DNA from: Paramacrobiotus metropolitanus
Taxonomy: Eukaryota > Tardigrada > Eutardigrada > Parachela > Macrobiotidae
Direction of reading: 5' to 3'
NCBI RefSeq assembly: GCF_019649055.1
Contig: NW_026570225.1
Location: 1,860,001-1,924,000, forward strand
Length of the DNA: 64,000 bases
Positions 52,296 to 62,449 of this stretch are shown here, piece after piece. The notes beneath the pieces are model-generated. The model saw only the letters and a list, made by a program, of their open reading frames with translations. It did not search any database and was not told where the DNA came from. Position 1 is the first letter of the stretch, and each line of letters opens with the position of its first letter. The position numbers and the translations under genes were made by a program.

Positions 52296-53047
52296 TGTTC
52301 GTCAGCAGCCCACCCAAACAGGCGGAGCACACTCAAATCGGCGAAACTGACCGACCTGAACGTTGCATAATCTGCAAAGATAACATTGATGGAGTCATTC
52401 GGACGATAAAGACTCATCACGACCTGACTTGGATTGACAGCAGACCGTCGTCACCGGCCCCTCCGCAACCAGAACGGAAGGTAACTAGAAGCCGGAAGAC
52501 CAAGTCGGTAGCTAACCAATGGCTGAGCAACATAAGCACACAACCATCCGATCTGAAGAATCAGGAAGGAGAGAGTCGACCGACCCAACCGAAGGAAACG
52601 GCCGACCAGGGTGCACCGACCACGGAGGTCGGAGAAGGCAGTGTGCCACCGACCACAGAGGTCGGATATGGTAACACACCTGATGCTAACCCGGAAGAAG
52701 AACAAGAATCCGAGGAGTACAACTCGGATGGTTCGGACGTACAAAGTTCGAGTGATTCACCGGACACGGAATCCGATAATCAACCTTCGGAAGAATCCGA
52801 AGAAGAGGATGATGATGAAGAATTCGACCCGTCAGTACGAAACTGCAGGTCGGATAAACCGCGGAATGACGACTGGGACGACTCTTCCGAGGAGGACGAA
52901 GAACCGACCTACGACGTCGGGCTAACAAAAGCGTTGCGGTCCATCGTCCATACAGAACTTGTAGTCGACCAGCCCCGGAACAGACCAAAAGGGAGAAGCC
53001 AGCCGACGTGGAACAACAGACAGAATCTGAACAACTTCAAATTTTGA
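52208..53047 (+). pseudogene. Element B linker protein, acidic part
   Basis: Contains a CIICKDN module (matching CPICHDN in A), then two TTEVG repeats whose DNA forms identical-stem hairpins (52616-52632, 52649-52665). A long acidic S/D/E region follows (EESEEEDDDEEFDPSVR), matching FDPSVR in A. The end of this frame is not meaningful; real sense moves one base back between about 52960 and 53030 into the pol frame (REKPADVEQQTESEQLQ). Confidence 0.65.
52616..52665 (+). repeat. Two hairpins with CCGACC/GGTCGG stems
   Basis: CCGACC-ACGGA-GGTCGG at 52616-52632 and CCGACC-ACAGA-GGTCGG at 52649-52665: six-pair stems with five-base loops. They resemble in size, but not in loop, the hairpin family of element A. 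They may be only a by-product of a short coding duplication. Confidence 0.6.
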
Positions 53048-56000
53048 GGGAGTTTGGAGGAGGCCAACTGGAGAAAGACGATCTCCAACCTCCCATGGTA
53101 GAAGTCCAGCAAAAGCCAACGGAACAACCGACCTCGGTTAACATGACCGACCAACAGAAGTCAGAGCAACCGCGCCCACAGAAGGTCCGGATTGCAAAAG
53201 TTAACTCGATTACGGAGTTGAACTTGGGCAACAAGCACCCACAAGTTCATCATTTGGCAAAGGACCCATTCATCGACTCGAAGCCGCTAGACCGACAAGT
53301 CGTCTTCAACAGCGAGCAATTCTCTCTCCCACCATATTCAACGTGCTCTTTCAAGGTACGGACGGCCAAACCAATGGACCCGATGAGACCCATCTACTTC
53401 TACACTTTACGGCGGAAGCACCGACTTATCCGACCAATAGAAGCTAAGATTGAGATCCGACCTCAGGTAGACACGGCCTGGATAAACATCCAGAACATGA
53501 CTTACCAACCGAGGATATTGAAGAAAGGCATAAAACTTGGCCATATGCAATACAGCGACATGTTCGAACCGGACATCGACAACCAGTACGTCGAATGGGA
53601 ACTCCCACTTGGGAGTGCCAAGACCTGGCCACCCAAACCGGAACCAAAGCCATCGCCAAAATTTGAAATTTTCGAGGCGACAGGACTTAGAGCTCAACGG
53701 AAAGTGAAACTCCTACCTCGGGCGATAACCCAAGTGCATGTCGTTATGGATGTTGCAGTAGCCACCGGACAGAAACTCATGTACCTTGGTGGATCCAACC
53801 CCCAACGAGACGGAGTCGAGATGATGGATGGCGTAACTAAACATGATGGGAGACGATTTACCATCATGGTCGCCAACCACACTCACCGTGAGGTCACCTT
53901 ACGAAAGGGTGCTCCCATGGGTCGAGTCGAACCGTTTCAAATGATGACGGACGACCAGAGAATTGGAGAAGCGAGAATACGCTCAGCTCAAGTAGAGGAA
54001 GAAGACGCGGAATCCCAGGAGGAGCGACGAAGAATCATCGACTCCATGAACTTCGGTAAGAACTTGACCGACGAGCAACTTGCCCAACTTAAAGCAGTTG
54101 CCTGGGAATACCGGACCGTCTTCCCAACCTCGAAGAAACCATACGGAGATGTCAAAGGTGTAACACACACCATCGACGTCCAAGGTGCACAGCCGATTAA
54201 GATGAACCCCACCAGAACAAGCTGGAAAGGACGGGAATTCATCCAGAAAAATGTGCAGGAGATGCTCGACCAAGGAGCCATCGAACCTTCATCGGCTGCA
54301 TGGAGCTTCCCCGTCGTCTTAGCCGCGAAACGGAACGGGGACGGCACGTTTGCAACTCGCTTCTGCATCAACTACATAAAATTGAACGCAGTGACGAAGA
54401 AAAATAATTACCCGTTACCGAACCCGGACGAGCTACTGGACCAGTGCGCCGGAATGGAGTACTACGGTAAAGTAGACTGTCAGTCCGGCTTTTGGCAAAT
54501 TCCCATGGATGAAAACTCCAAGGATTACACAACCTTCGTAACACCGGAGGGAATGTGGAGATTTAACCGTATTCCATTTGGAGTCTGCAACGGACTAGCG
54601 ACCTTCCAGATGCATATGGATAAGATCACGGCATCAGCCCGGAAGAAAGGCGTGTTCGCGTACATTGACGACATCATCTTCGGTAAAACATTTGAAGATT
54701 TTGTCGAGGCTTTCCGAGCGACTCTCGAATGCCTCAGAGATGCCGGATTTACTATTAAACCCTCCAAATGCGAGGTCGGAACGGACAAAATGCTGTTCCT
54801 CGGACACGTCCTCAGCAAAGACGGAGTCCAAACCGACGATGAAAAAGTCGCAGCCATAGCTCAACATGACTACCCGAAGACGGAACGCCAACTGAGGTCG
54901 TTCCTGGGACTGGCTAACTTCTACCGTAAATTCATCCGAGGATACGCCCAGAAAACATCCAAGATGTACGAGCTCCTACGGAAGGACCAAAACATCAAAA
55001 AGGATTGGACGAAGGCCCACACGGCCGAGTTCAACGAAATCAAGAAGGCGTTAACAGAAGCGCCGGTATTGGCAAAGTTCGATCCGTCAAAAGAGACCGT
55101 CATTGAATGTAACGCAAGCGGAGCCGGACTTGGCGCGGTGTTATCCCAGGACGGACATCCGATCGCCTACGCTAGTAGAGTCTTACACGGACCTGAACTC
55201 AACTATGGAGTCACTGAATGGGAATGTTTGGCCGTGGTATGGGCAGTGCAAAAATTTAAGCACTATATCGACCATGGACCTTTCACCGTACAAACGGATC
55301 ATCGAGCATTGCAGAACCTGCTCAGATGCGAGTCAAACCGACCTGGCATCAACCCTCGACTAACACGATGGGCACTGGCTTTACAAGGACGGGACATAAC
55401 CATCAAGTACAAGCCAGGAGTATTCTGCGACAATGCGGACGCCTTGTCGAGGTGGCCACTCGAACGGAGTGATGACAAAGATCCACACGAAGAGTTGGAT
55501 CAGGTGCCCAACTTTGAAGACTTTAAGGACGAGATTAAAGTCTGCACCATACGGACCCTACGACGTCTGAAAGATAACGCGTACAAGAGAAAGAAGAGGG
55601 ATGAGAAGGAACCACCGGAAATCCCACTTCCACCGCCTCTCCCCGGATGTAACGTCATCTCGGACTGGGATGACCTAAGTACCACAGAAGTACGGGTCAT
55701 TAACGTACCAGCTTCCGAGATGCCGGGACCGAACATAACGGAACCGACCATCCGGACCGCAAATACAGCGGAAGAGTCGGACGAGTTGAGCCCACAAGGC
55801 GAAACACTCGTACCACCCGTGTCAACAAACGCGGAACTGCGGAAAGCACAGCTGCGAGACCCGCACTTACGGAAAATCATCGATGAACTGGAGAACCTGG
55901 ATAAACTCGACTACAAGTCGAAGTACACCGAGCACTACCAGATGGCTCAAGGACTCCTGTATCGATTGAAGGTAATAAACGACAAGCTGGAACGATGCTT

Positions 56001-56592
56001 CGTCGTACCCCTCTTCCTGCGAACCAACATCATACGGTCACTACATGATGGGAAAACCGGAAACCATTTCGGACGTGACAAGACGGTAGAAGCACTGAAG
56101 ATGCGCTACTATTGGGAACATATGTCAACGGATGTCTTCGAATACATTCGAAAATGCCGACAGTGCATTTTGGCCAACAAGGTCCGACGTACCCAACCGG
56201 GTAAACTCCAGAAGATGGAGGTTGGTGAAGCTTGGTATCGCATCTACGCGGACTTCAACGGACCTTTACCTCGAATGCAGACGAAAGGATACCAATACAT
56301 CGCAGTTGTAACCGACCAGCTGACGAAGTTCACCATCGCCCGGGCAACTAAAACGAACACCGCGAAGGAATTCGAGAAATTCTTCGTGGATGATGTCCTG
56401 CTGAAGTACGGAATGCCGACCTTCATCCACTCGGACCGAGGGACGCACTTTACGGCGAAAACATTTGCCAAGGTTGCGAGGATCTTTGGCATCCAACATA
56501 CGCTTGGAACAGCCTACCATCCGGAAGGTCAAGGACAAGTCGAACGGCAAATGCAGACGATATGGGACGGAAACGAAAGTTCTGCAACATAA
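53008..56592 (+). CDS. pol: Element B pol: linker, reverse transcriptase, RNase H, integrase
   Basis: 1194 residues. The linker module LPPYSTCSFKVRT...ILKKGIKLGHMQYSD is at about 110-200. RT at about 400-610 has the first catalytic Asp in KVDCQSGFWQI (residue 490) and YIDDI (552-556). RNase H at about 695-810 has ECNASGAGLGAVLSQ where the first catalytic Asp is Asn (702), with TEWECLAV (Glu 737) and VQTDHRAL (Asp 764) present. Integrase has zinc-binding LHDGKTGNH...C..C (His 1013) and a DDE core with Asp 1082, Asp 1143 and Glu 1179, the last two separated by 35 residues. Sense leaves this frame near 56570 for the integrase C-terminus. The RT and integrase active sites look intact; RNase H does not. 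This is the only RT in either giant element in the window. Confidence 0.85.
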   Translation: MEQQTESEQLQILREFGGGQLEKDDLQPPMVEVQQKPTEQPTSVNMTDQQKSEQPRPQKVRIAKVNSITELNLGNKHPQVHHLAKDPFIDSKPLDRQVVFNSEQFSLPPYSTCSFKVRTAKPMDPMRPIYFYTLRRKHRLIRPIEAKIEIRPQVDTAWINIQNMTYQPRILKKGIKLGHMQYSDMFEPDIDNQYVEWELPLGSAKTWPPKPEPKPSPKFEIFEATGLRAQRKVKLLPRAITQVHVVMDVAVATGQKLMYLGGSNPQRDGVEMMDGVTKHDGRRFTIMVANHTHREVTLRKGAPMGRVEPFQMMTDDQRIGEARIRSAQVEEEDAESQEERRRIIDSMNFGKNLTDEQLAQLKAVAWEYRTVFPTSKKPYGDVKGVTHTIDVQGAQPIKMNPTRTSWKGREFIQKNVQEMLDQGAIEPSSAAWSFPVVLAAKRNGDGTFATRFCINYIKLNAVTKKNNYPLPNPDELLDQCAGMEYYGKVDCQSGFWQIPMDENSKDYTTFVTPEGMWRFNRIPFGVCNGLATFQMHMDKITASARKKGVFAYIDDIIFGKTFEDFVEAFRATLECLRDAGFTIKPSKCEVGTDKMLFLGHVLSKDGVQTDDEKVAAIAQHDYPKTERQLRSFLGLANFYRKFIRGYAQKTSKMYELLRKDQNIKKDWTKAHTAEFNEIKKALTEAPVLAKFDPSKETVIECNASGAGLGAVLSQDGHPIAYASRVLHGPELNYGVTEWECLAVVWAVQKFKHYIDHGPFTVQTDHRALQNLLRCESNRPGINPRLTRWALALQGRDITIKYKPGVFCDNADALSRWPLERSDDKDPHEELDQVPNFEDFKDEIKVCTIRTLRRLKDNAYKRKKRDEKEPPEIPLPPPLPGCNVISDWDDLSTTEVRVINVPASEMPGPNITEPTIRTANTAEESDELSPQGETLVPPVSTNAELRKAQLRDPHLRKIIDELENLDKLDYKSKYTEHYQMAQGLLYRLKVINDKLERCFVVPLFLRTNIIRSLHDGKTGNHFGRDKTVEALKMRYYWEHMSTDVFEYIRKCRQCILANKVRRTQPGKLQKMEVGEAWYRIYADFNGPLPRMQTKGYQYIAVVTDQLTKFTIARATKTNTAKEFEKFFVDDVLLKYGMPTFIHSDRGTHFTAKTFAKVARIFGIQHTLGTAYHPEGQGQVERQMQTIWDGNESSAT

Positions 56593-57830
56593 AGGACGGA
56601 CACCGTTGGCACAGAGCCTTACCATACGTCGTCTGCGGGATGAACAGAGCAGTCCATGCCTCGACCAAATTCTCACCGTATCACATGGTGTATGGTCGAG
56701 AAATGACCATGCCCCAGGACTTGGTGACCGGAACGAACGCACCGGAGCAGTATACGGATGAGGAACATGACATCAGGCGGATAAAAGAACGACTTCAAAT
56801 AGCCCACAAAATTGCGCGCATCAACATCGATGAAGCCTTCGAACGGAGCGCCGAAACTTACAATAAGAAGAAGTCGTCACCGACCTTCAAACCACGGGAT
56901 AAGGTAACGGTGGAATTCCCAACTAAGGATCCCGCCAGGATGGAACGATACGACGGAGAGTGGACGGTCATCAGTTACGTTGGCCCAAACAACCTACTAC
57001 TCCGAAGTGAAGACGGACGTGAAGACACCGTAGCCGTCGACCGAGTGAAACACTTTCCAGCCGACGCACGTCGACCGGTAACTCGGTCATCTGGACAAAA
57101 GAAGCCAGATAACGACCTGGGAACCGACCCCACGGAAGGGAAGGCAACCAGTAGGTCGACCAAAAAGCCCGAAGTAACCATCGAACAACCGGATAAAGCC
57201 ACCTTAACCGACCAACCTGATGTAACGGTTAAGAAAAGAGGTCGAGGTCGGGCCCGGAAGAAACCGCCGATGGACTTCGAGACACCAGCCCTGCAGGAAC
57301 TGCAAAAGCAAAATGTGATACCAGATGAACCCGTCGAACCGACCTTGGAGAAACCTAAGGAGTCGGACAACAAGTCCGAAGAACCGGTTCAGCTATCCAA
57401 CCAACCTGCGGAAGAACCCAAAAAGTCGGGAACTAAGCCGGCCAAGAAGAAGTCGGATAAGACGACCGATCAGGTGGCATCGACCACGGAAGTCGAAGTA
57501 ACCGACCCGGCAGTCGCACCGACGAAGCCAAAACGGACCTATAAGAAAAGGACGGTCAAATCAACCGACCCGGCGGCACCGACCACAGAAGTCGAAGTGA
57601 CCGATCAGGAGGTCGGACCGCCTAAGCCGAAACGGAAAATCGGAACGGTAAAGAAACCAAAGCTGACAGCACAACAAGTGCTGGAGGAAACCGAAGTCGC
57701 TGAAGACGAGGCCCATAAGGAAATCCTCGATAGAATTTCGGAAGGACGGGCGGACTCGGAGAAACCAGTCAAAACAGCAAAATCAAAGACACCTAAACAA
57801 GCAGTCACAACAGAACAGACTCAGTCATAG
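56562..57830 (+). CDS. pol: Element B integrase C-terminal domain with AT-hook-like tail
   Basis: 422 residues continuing integrase one base back: RKFCNIKDGHRWHRALPYVV, FSPYHMVYGREMTMP, a helical region, then a GPY/F-like module (RYDGEWTVISYVGPNNLLLRS). The remaining 220 residues are a basic, repeat-rich tail with VKKRGRGRARKKPP (AT-hook-like, about 57229-57270) and two copies of an EVEVTD....PKPKR unit (57480-57660). A long basic tail after integrase could guide target choice or bind DNA; inference only. Ends in TAG at 57828-57830. Confidence 0.7.
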   Translation: MGRKRKFCNIKDGHRWHRALPYVVCGMNRAVHASTKFSPYHMVYGREMTMPQDLVTGTNAPEQYTDEEHDIRRIKERLQIAHKIARINIDEAFERSAETYNKKKSSPTFKPRDKVTVEFPTKDPARMERYDGEWTVISYVGPNNLLLRSEDGREDTVAVDRVKHFPADARRPVTRSSGQKKPDNDLGTDPTEGKATSRSTKKPEVTIEQPDKATLTDQPDVTVKKRGRGRARKKPPMDFETPALQELQKQNVIPDEPVEPTLEKPKESDNKSEEPVQLSNQPAEEPKKSGTKPAKKKSDKTTDQVASTTEVEVTDPAVAPTKPKRTYKKRTVKSTDPAAPTTEVEVTDQEVGPPKPKRKIGTVKKPKLTAQQVLEETEVAEDEAHKEILDRISEGRADSEKPVKTAKSKTPKQAVTTEQTQS

Positions 57831-58002
57831 GGCCATAGGCGTAACTTAGAATAAGTTATAGTCATAGGTAGCTTAACAGTAGCTAGGTATAGGCCTATCT
57901 TTGGTGTCGAAATGGAACCTCTCAGTTGACCGGAACACCTTAAGTTGAATTTACGGGAGTTGGTAGAATTCTAACGCGCCGTATTCCTTAACAGCAGACA
58001 AC
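57831..58002 (+). other. Spacer between pol and ORF2 of element B
   Basis: 170 bp of AT-rich sequence with TAGGTA/TATAGG repeats and GCATAAC-like motifs. It may hold a splice acceptor or promoter for ORF2 expression; none is demonstrable. Confidence 0.4.
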
Positions 58003-58956
58003 ATGTCAGGCCGACAACGCAACGACCCACCTTCTAGCGGATCCAACAGTGGACGCAGTGGTAGCGGTTTGAACCGATCGCACCCGTACCCTTCTCACCA
58101 TCGCTCGACCTCGCGATCGGATAATTCGCGGTCGGCAACGAACACACCGCTGCCGCAGGTACATAACCCGCATGCTAACGATACAGCTAATGTCTTAGCA
58201 GGTTTAACGGTCAGGCCAGAACGAAGCCCACAATATCGACCTGTACCACCGCAGTATCTGCCACCGAACACTGGATTTACCACTGGCGGACTTCTCGTCA
58301 ACTATGGCGCGAACGGTAACCAACCCGTTACGGTAACTGCGGGAGACCCACTTGGTCAAACGCAACCTTACCGATGGCCGGTACCGACAACAATGGTCGG
58401 TCCGACCTATCCAGTGCCTACGTTAGTGCCTGGAATGGTGAACCCACCACCACCGATTTTTACGACGTCCACTATGCCGTCGAACCAGCCAACATGGGCT
58501 GGACCAGTGACCCGATTTGTACCAGTTTCGGGAGGAATGGGAAACATAACTCCGACGTCACCGACGCGATTCGGATCGTTTAGTGTGATCGGGCCAAACA
58601 ATACACTGTCACCTCCCCGACTTGCGACATTCAGCATCGCGGGGGTAGTCCCACCTTTACCGATGACGGGACCAGTCTCACCGACTCATTTTGGACTCCC
58701 GGGACAACCGATTCCATGGGGGAATCCAAACGTGGCACAGTACTTGAATCAGTCGCTTAACCAGCACTTGAATCAGTACGGAGGCCAGGCCCCACATGGG
58801 ACTGTGCCGGCGACGACCACACAAGTCGTACCACCACTACCTCCGCCGCCACCACCAGTCGAACTTTCCATACCGACCTCGACTCAAAGCAGGTCGATAC
58901 CAACGGAGAGTTACGGAAACTCGACCAAATCGCTCGTGACCAGGCGCGTGACTTGA
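58003..58956 (+). pseudogene. Element B ORF2, N-terminal P/S/T-rich part
   Basis: Start ATG at 58003 with favourable context (ACAACATGTC). About 290 residues rich in S, R, P and T (NSGRSGSGLNRSHPYPSHHRSTSRSDNSRSATN), then glycine/proline-rich sequence with no transmembrane segment or signal peptide, so it does not look like an envelope. Near 58870 sense moves one base back into the coiled-coil frame (TDLDSKQVDTNGELRKLDQIARDQARDL). Confidence 0.6.
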
Positions 58957-59807
58957 CGCACCAGCTGTCGACAATTACACCGACAACCCCTGGTTACCAC
59001 GACAGAAGGGTGGAAATCTTGGATCGAATTTCCGGACTTCAGACCTTCATTAACGACAACACGAATATATTTAACATTCGGAGTCAACGAGCGGCCCAAC
59101 AGACGTCCGCCCCATCAGCTCAACCGTCATCGGCAACGACCACACAAGTCGTTACTTCGATGCCCCCACCACAGGAACCGGCCTCGTCGACCTCGTCAAC
59201 CACACAGACTGGTAGTCGAACATCGTTTGCGGAGGCCATGGAACGCAGAAAACAGAGAGACGCTGAGCTGAAACGATCCAAGTTGAACGAACTTCGACAA
59301 CAACGAGAGGATGCTTGGAACGAAACGGTTGAACTCAGACAGACGCTACATAAGCTGTCTACTGAACAACCCGACAACAACGCCGCTTGGAAGGAGGTCA
59401 TGGACCAACTAATTGGTTGGGACCATTATATGAGGGACATGGACGAACAAATCGAGCAAGAGGCAACACCACCTCCGGAACTCGCAATTGTTCCCCCGAC
59501 CCAGCCGATACAACCGGCTCAACCGAGTCCGACCTCGCCAGCAACGGTGCCTAACGTGCCAAACGCGCAACCGGCACCGAATCCACCAACTCAACAAGAG
59601 GCGGCAATGGATCCAATTATGCAGGAGCTACAGTACCTCCAGCGTGTATCGGACATTATGATGACCCGAATGGAAGCAGTCGGACAGGACCGAAGACTCG
59701 AACTTAACGAGTCAGCCCGCCTGGCGACCGTCAAGATATTAAGGCCACCAACGCCCAGATCCAACATGCGATCAAGAACGGCATTCCTAAAGAACAACTG
59801 CCCTTGA
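58953..59807 (+). pseudogene. Element B ORF2, helical units 1-3
   Basis: Real start of this frame is about 58870. Helical units separated by P/T/S-rich linkers: ITPTTPGYHDRRVEILDRISGLQTFI; ERRKQRDAELKRSKLNELRQQREDAWNETVELRQTLHKL...AWKEVMDQLIGWDHYMRDMDEQI; MQELQYLQRVSDIMMTRMEAV. Sense steps one base back near 59730 (LATVK then DIKATNAQIQHAIKNGIP). No enzymatic motif. Confidence 0.6.
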
Positions 59808-60676
59808 CGACCTTCCAACAGAAGATATCTCATCTTCGGCAGCTGATGGACCGATACCCACATATGTCCCAGAACTTGGAAGCGTCAGAAGGACGATCCG
59901 AACAACTACGGATACCTGACCCCGTGGCCATCGCTTCCACGCTTACCGAGGCCAGACGACTTCGCCAGGTATGGACCATGGCCCACCACATTGTGGACTT
60001 GGGTGCAGTACTCGGCAATTCAACACGTATGGCCGACCTGGATAGAGCCATATATTCGGCAGAACGCCTCAGCAGTCGAGGTCGACCAACAACGGACGAT
60101 GAAGCCCAACGGCTCATCAACATTCTGGAGCGACTGAAAACCCTGATCCAAAATGAACCTTTGATGGCGGAACAACAAGTTCCCCAAAACCAGGATAAGA
60201 AGTATCACGCGATGGCACTCCAAACGGAGGAGTCTAAGCAGACAGAAGCAGCTTGGAAAGCCATCCTTGAAGGCAAAGATACACTTCGGACAATCTACGA
60301 ACGTGTCCTGTTAGGTACCGAACCAAGGGCCCTGACTAAAATTTCTGACCTCCGAGCTTACATAAAGCTTGCGGAGAGCTTGGTCAAGAAAGGTCCAGCA
60401 GCGACAGTGCAGGAGAAGCAACAGCTTCGGATGGCGGTCCAAGAGATTGAGAGACAAAATCTCCTTGAAAAGAACCCTCCATCCCTGATACCCTTACCAG
60501 ACAGGAATTACGTGGTATCCCCGGACTTCTCTACACATACTCAGCAAGTCCACCTACGTCGCCGAGGACGGCCATGCACAACAAAGTGCAGGAGGACCGT
60601 CAACACCGAATATCCACCCACATATCAGACGGATGGGACCGGCTCGACGACCTCCAAAGGGCATATGTACACTTAA
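59804..60676 (+). pseudogene. Element B ORF2, helical units 3-5
   Basis: Real start of this frame is about 59730. FQQKISHLRQLMDRYPHM; ASTLTEARRLRQVWTMAHHIVDLGAVL...RLINILERLKTLIQNEP; AAWKAILEGKDTLRTIYERVLLG...KISDLRAYIKLAESLVKKGPAATVQEKQQLRMAVQEIERQN. Each unit is two to three amphipathic helices and ends near NP/EP. Sense steps one base back near 60550. Confidence 0.6.
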
Positions 60677-61362
60677 CGCCCACGGATCCAGACGCCATTA
60701 GCACGGCACGTCAAAAGATCGACACTCTGGCTGCTTACTTAAGGCAGGCCCAGGATCTCTTTGATAAGGTCGGTCCGAACGACACCGAGAGCCGACAACT
60801 TAGGTCGGTAGTTGAAAGGATCGTAGAAATCCTCGACTCGGAACCGTCGGGTACTCGGATTGCTACACCACTACCTCCACAACGGCCAGCACCGACCACA
60901 ACAGCAGTAATGACGTTGGTACGGACAACGCCAATACCAGACGTCTTGAAGCACGTGGAGACAATTAACCACGCGGGTCGGGACTTAGCCGAAATCTACA
61001 ATTACCAGCTGAATCGACCGATGTCACCAACGAAAGTGACCGACCTCGAACGAACGGATCGGCAATTGCGGATCGAGCTGGATTTCGCTGAAACACTTAG
61101 CGAATGGGGTGTTCCGACATGTGGCCAACCCAGGAACGGTTGGAGGAAGCCCTTCGGTCAATTATCGACCATGTCAAAAGATACCAGCCGGTGCCAACAC
61201 AAGCACCAGCAAGAGAGGCGACGCCACCTGAAGCGGAGCCCTCTCCAGCCCCATCACTGGCACCCGCCGATGGACTTGAATTTGCTGAGGACGCCAGAGA
61301 CCAACAGGAGGTCGACCTGGACGAGGTCGAAAATCAGTATCGAGAAGCTGTCGACGTGCTAG
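60574..61362 (+). pseudogene. Element B ORF2, helical units 6-7
   Basis: GWDRLDDLQRAYVHLTPTDPDAISTARQKIDTLAAYLRQAQDLFDKVGPNDTESRQLRSVVERIVEILDSEP and HVETINHAGRDLAEIYNYQL are the clearest units (each quoted only in part by position: 60640-60850, 60945-61120). After SEWGVPT (about 61110) sense steps one base back into WPTQERLEEALRSIIDHVKRYQP. Confidence 0.6.
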
Positions 61363-62432
61363 AGAATCTAGCCAAGCAACTTCGCGACCTCAACCCAGCG
61401 GACAAGTCAGAAGAACGCCTGAGAGTAGCGCTGGAACAACAGCATACCATCTGCTCCAGACGAGTTGACGACTTGTGGAAGATATTGGAGGCGAATCCAC
61501 GGACGGTTCACCTCCCGCCGACCCAACAAACGGGACCGCCCATTTTCAAAACACAAGGCGAACTTGGCCGGGAGGAAATGAAGAAGTTGAAGACGGACTT
61601 CGCCCGGGCAGAACAGATAGCTGCCAACCTCCAGGTCCAGATTAGCAAGATGGAAGGCCATGACCCAATAATGGCTAACGTGAAGAGAGCGCTGGAAAGC
61701 CAACTTAGGCTTTCCCGGATACGCGTTTCCGACCTTCACAACAGAATTGACAACTTACGTACTGAGGGCCACCGAAGAACAATGGCTCGGATAGCGGCAA
61801 AACAGCAACCGACCTCAACAGGGGGGCCGGTTCAGCCGAAGCCATCAGTACAGGATTTCGCCACATTACGACGCGCCCTCAGTTACGCTGAAGAAATCGT
61901 CGTCAACTTGACGGTACGATTCGCGGGCATGGATGACAAGGATCCGGCCCAGGCAGCCGACAGGAAGGGTACCGAAGACCGACTGAAGTCTTCACAACAA
62001 CGAGTCCGTGAACTAACGGCTGAAATCACCGCGCTCCAAAATCAGCAGTCAGCACCGACCTTGACTAGCCCGACTCAGCCGACCTCCACAGTAGGATTGG
62101 CTCCACCGACCTCAACAGTAGGAACGGTTCAGCCTAAGTCAGTGGACATTAGCGACCGACCTATGTCCCCTGTAACTGAGGCCCGAATAATGTCAGCACT
62201 ACCGGACCCAGGAACGATGCCAACAAGCGCACCACCTCACTTGGTTAACCTGGTGAATCAGACGATGGAACTCATCACAGAAATGAGAGCCCGTCGAATC
62301 TTTTGTGATTCCAACAGCCGGTTAGCACAAGACTTGGACCGCAATATTTTGGCTTGGGGAACTAACGTAAAGTTCTCCATCAACTCCACCATCCGGATGC
62401 GCCGAAAACTCCCGGCATCAGAGGCCATATAA
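61104..62432 (+). pseudogene. Element B ORF2, helical units 7-11
   Basis: Units at about 61330-61490 (NQYREAVDVLENLAKQLRDL), 61575-61770 (LKTDFARAEQIAANLQVQI), 61855-62040 (FATLRRALSYAEEIVVNL) and 62240-62400 (HLVNLVNQTMELITEMRARR). Linkers repeat PTSTVG and PTLTSPTQ-like phrases. The last unit is homologous to 14950-15100 of element A. Sense steps one base back near 62415 into SSWLETRVRDYIEERDRDQ. Confidence 0.65.
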
Positions 62433-62449
62433 TTAGGACCTCTTCATGG

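Noticed and set aside
59405-59430. CCAAC-TAATTG-GTTGG in element B as a member of the CAATA-loop family
   Set aside because: A single case, with a palindromic loop word and wrong sense orientation relative to the family in element A.
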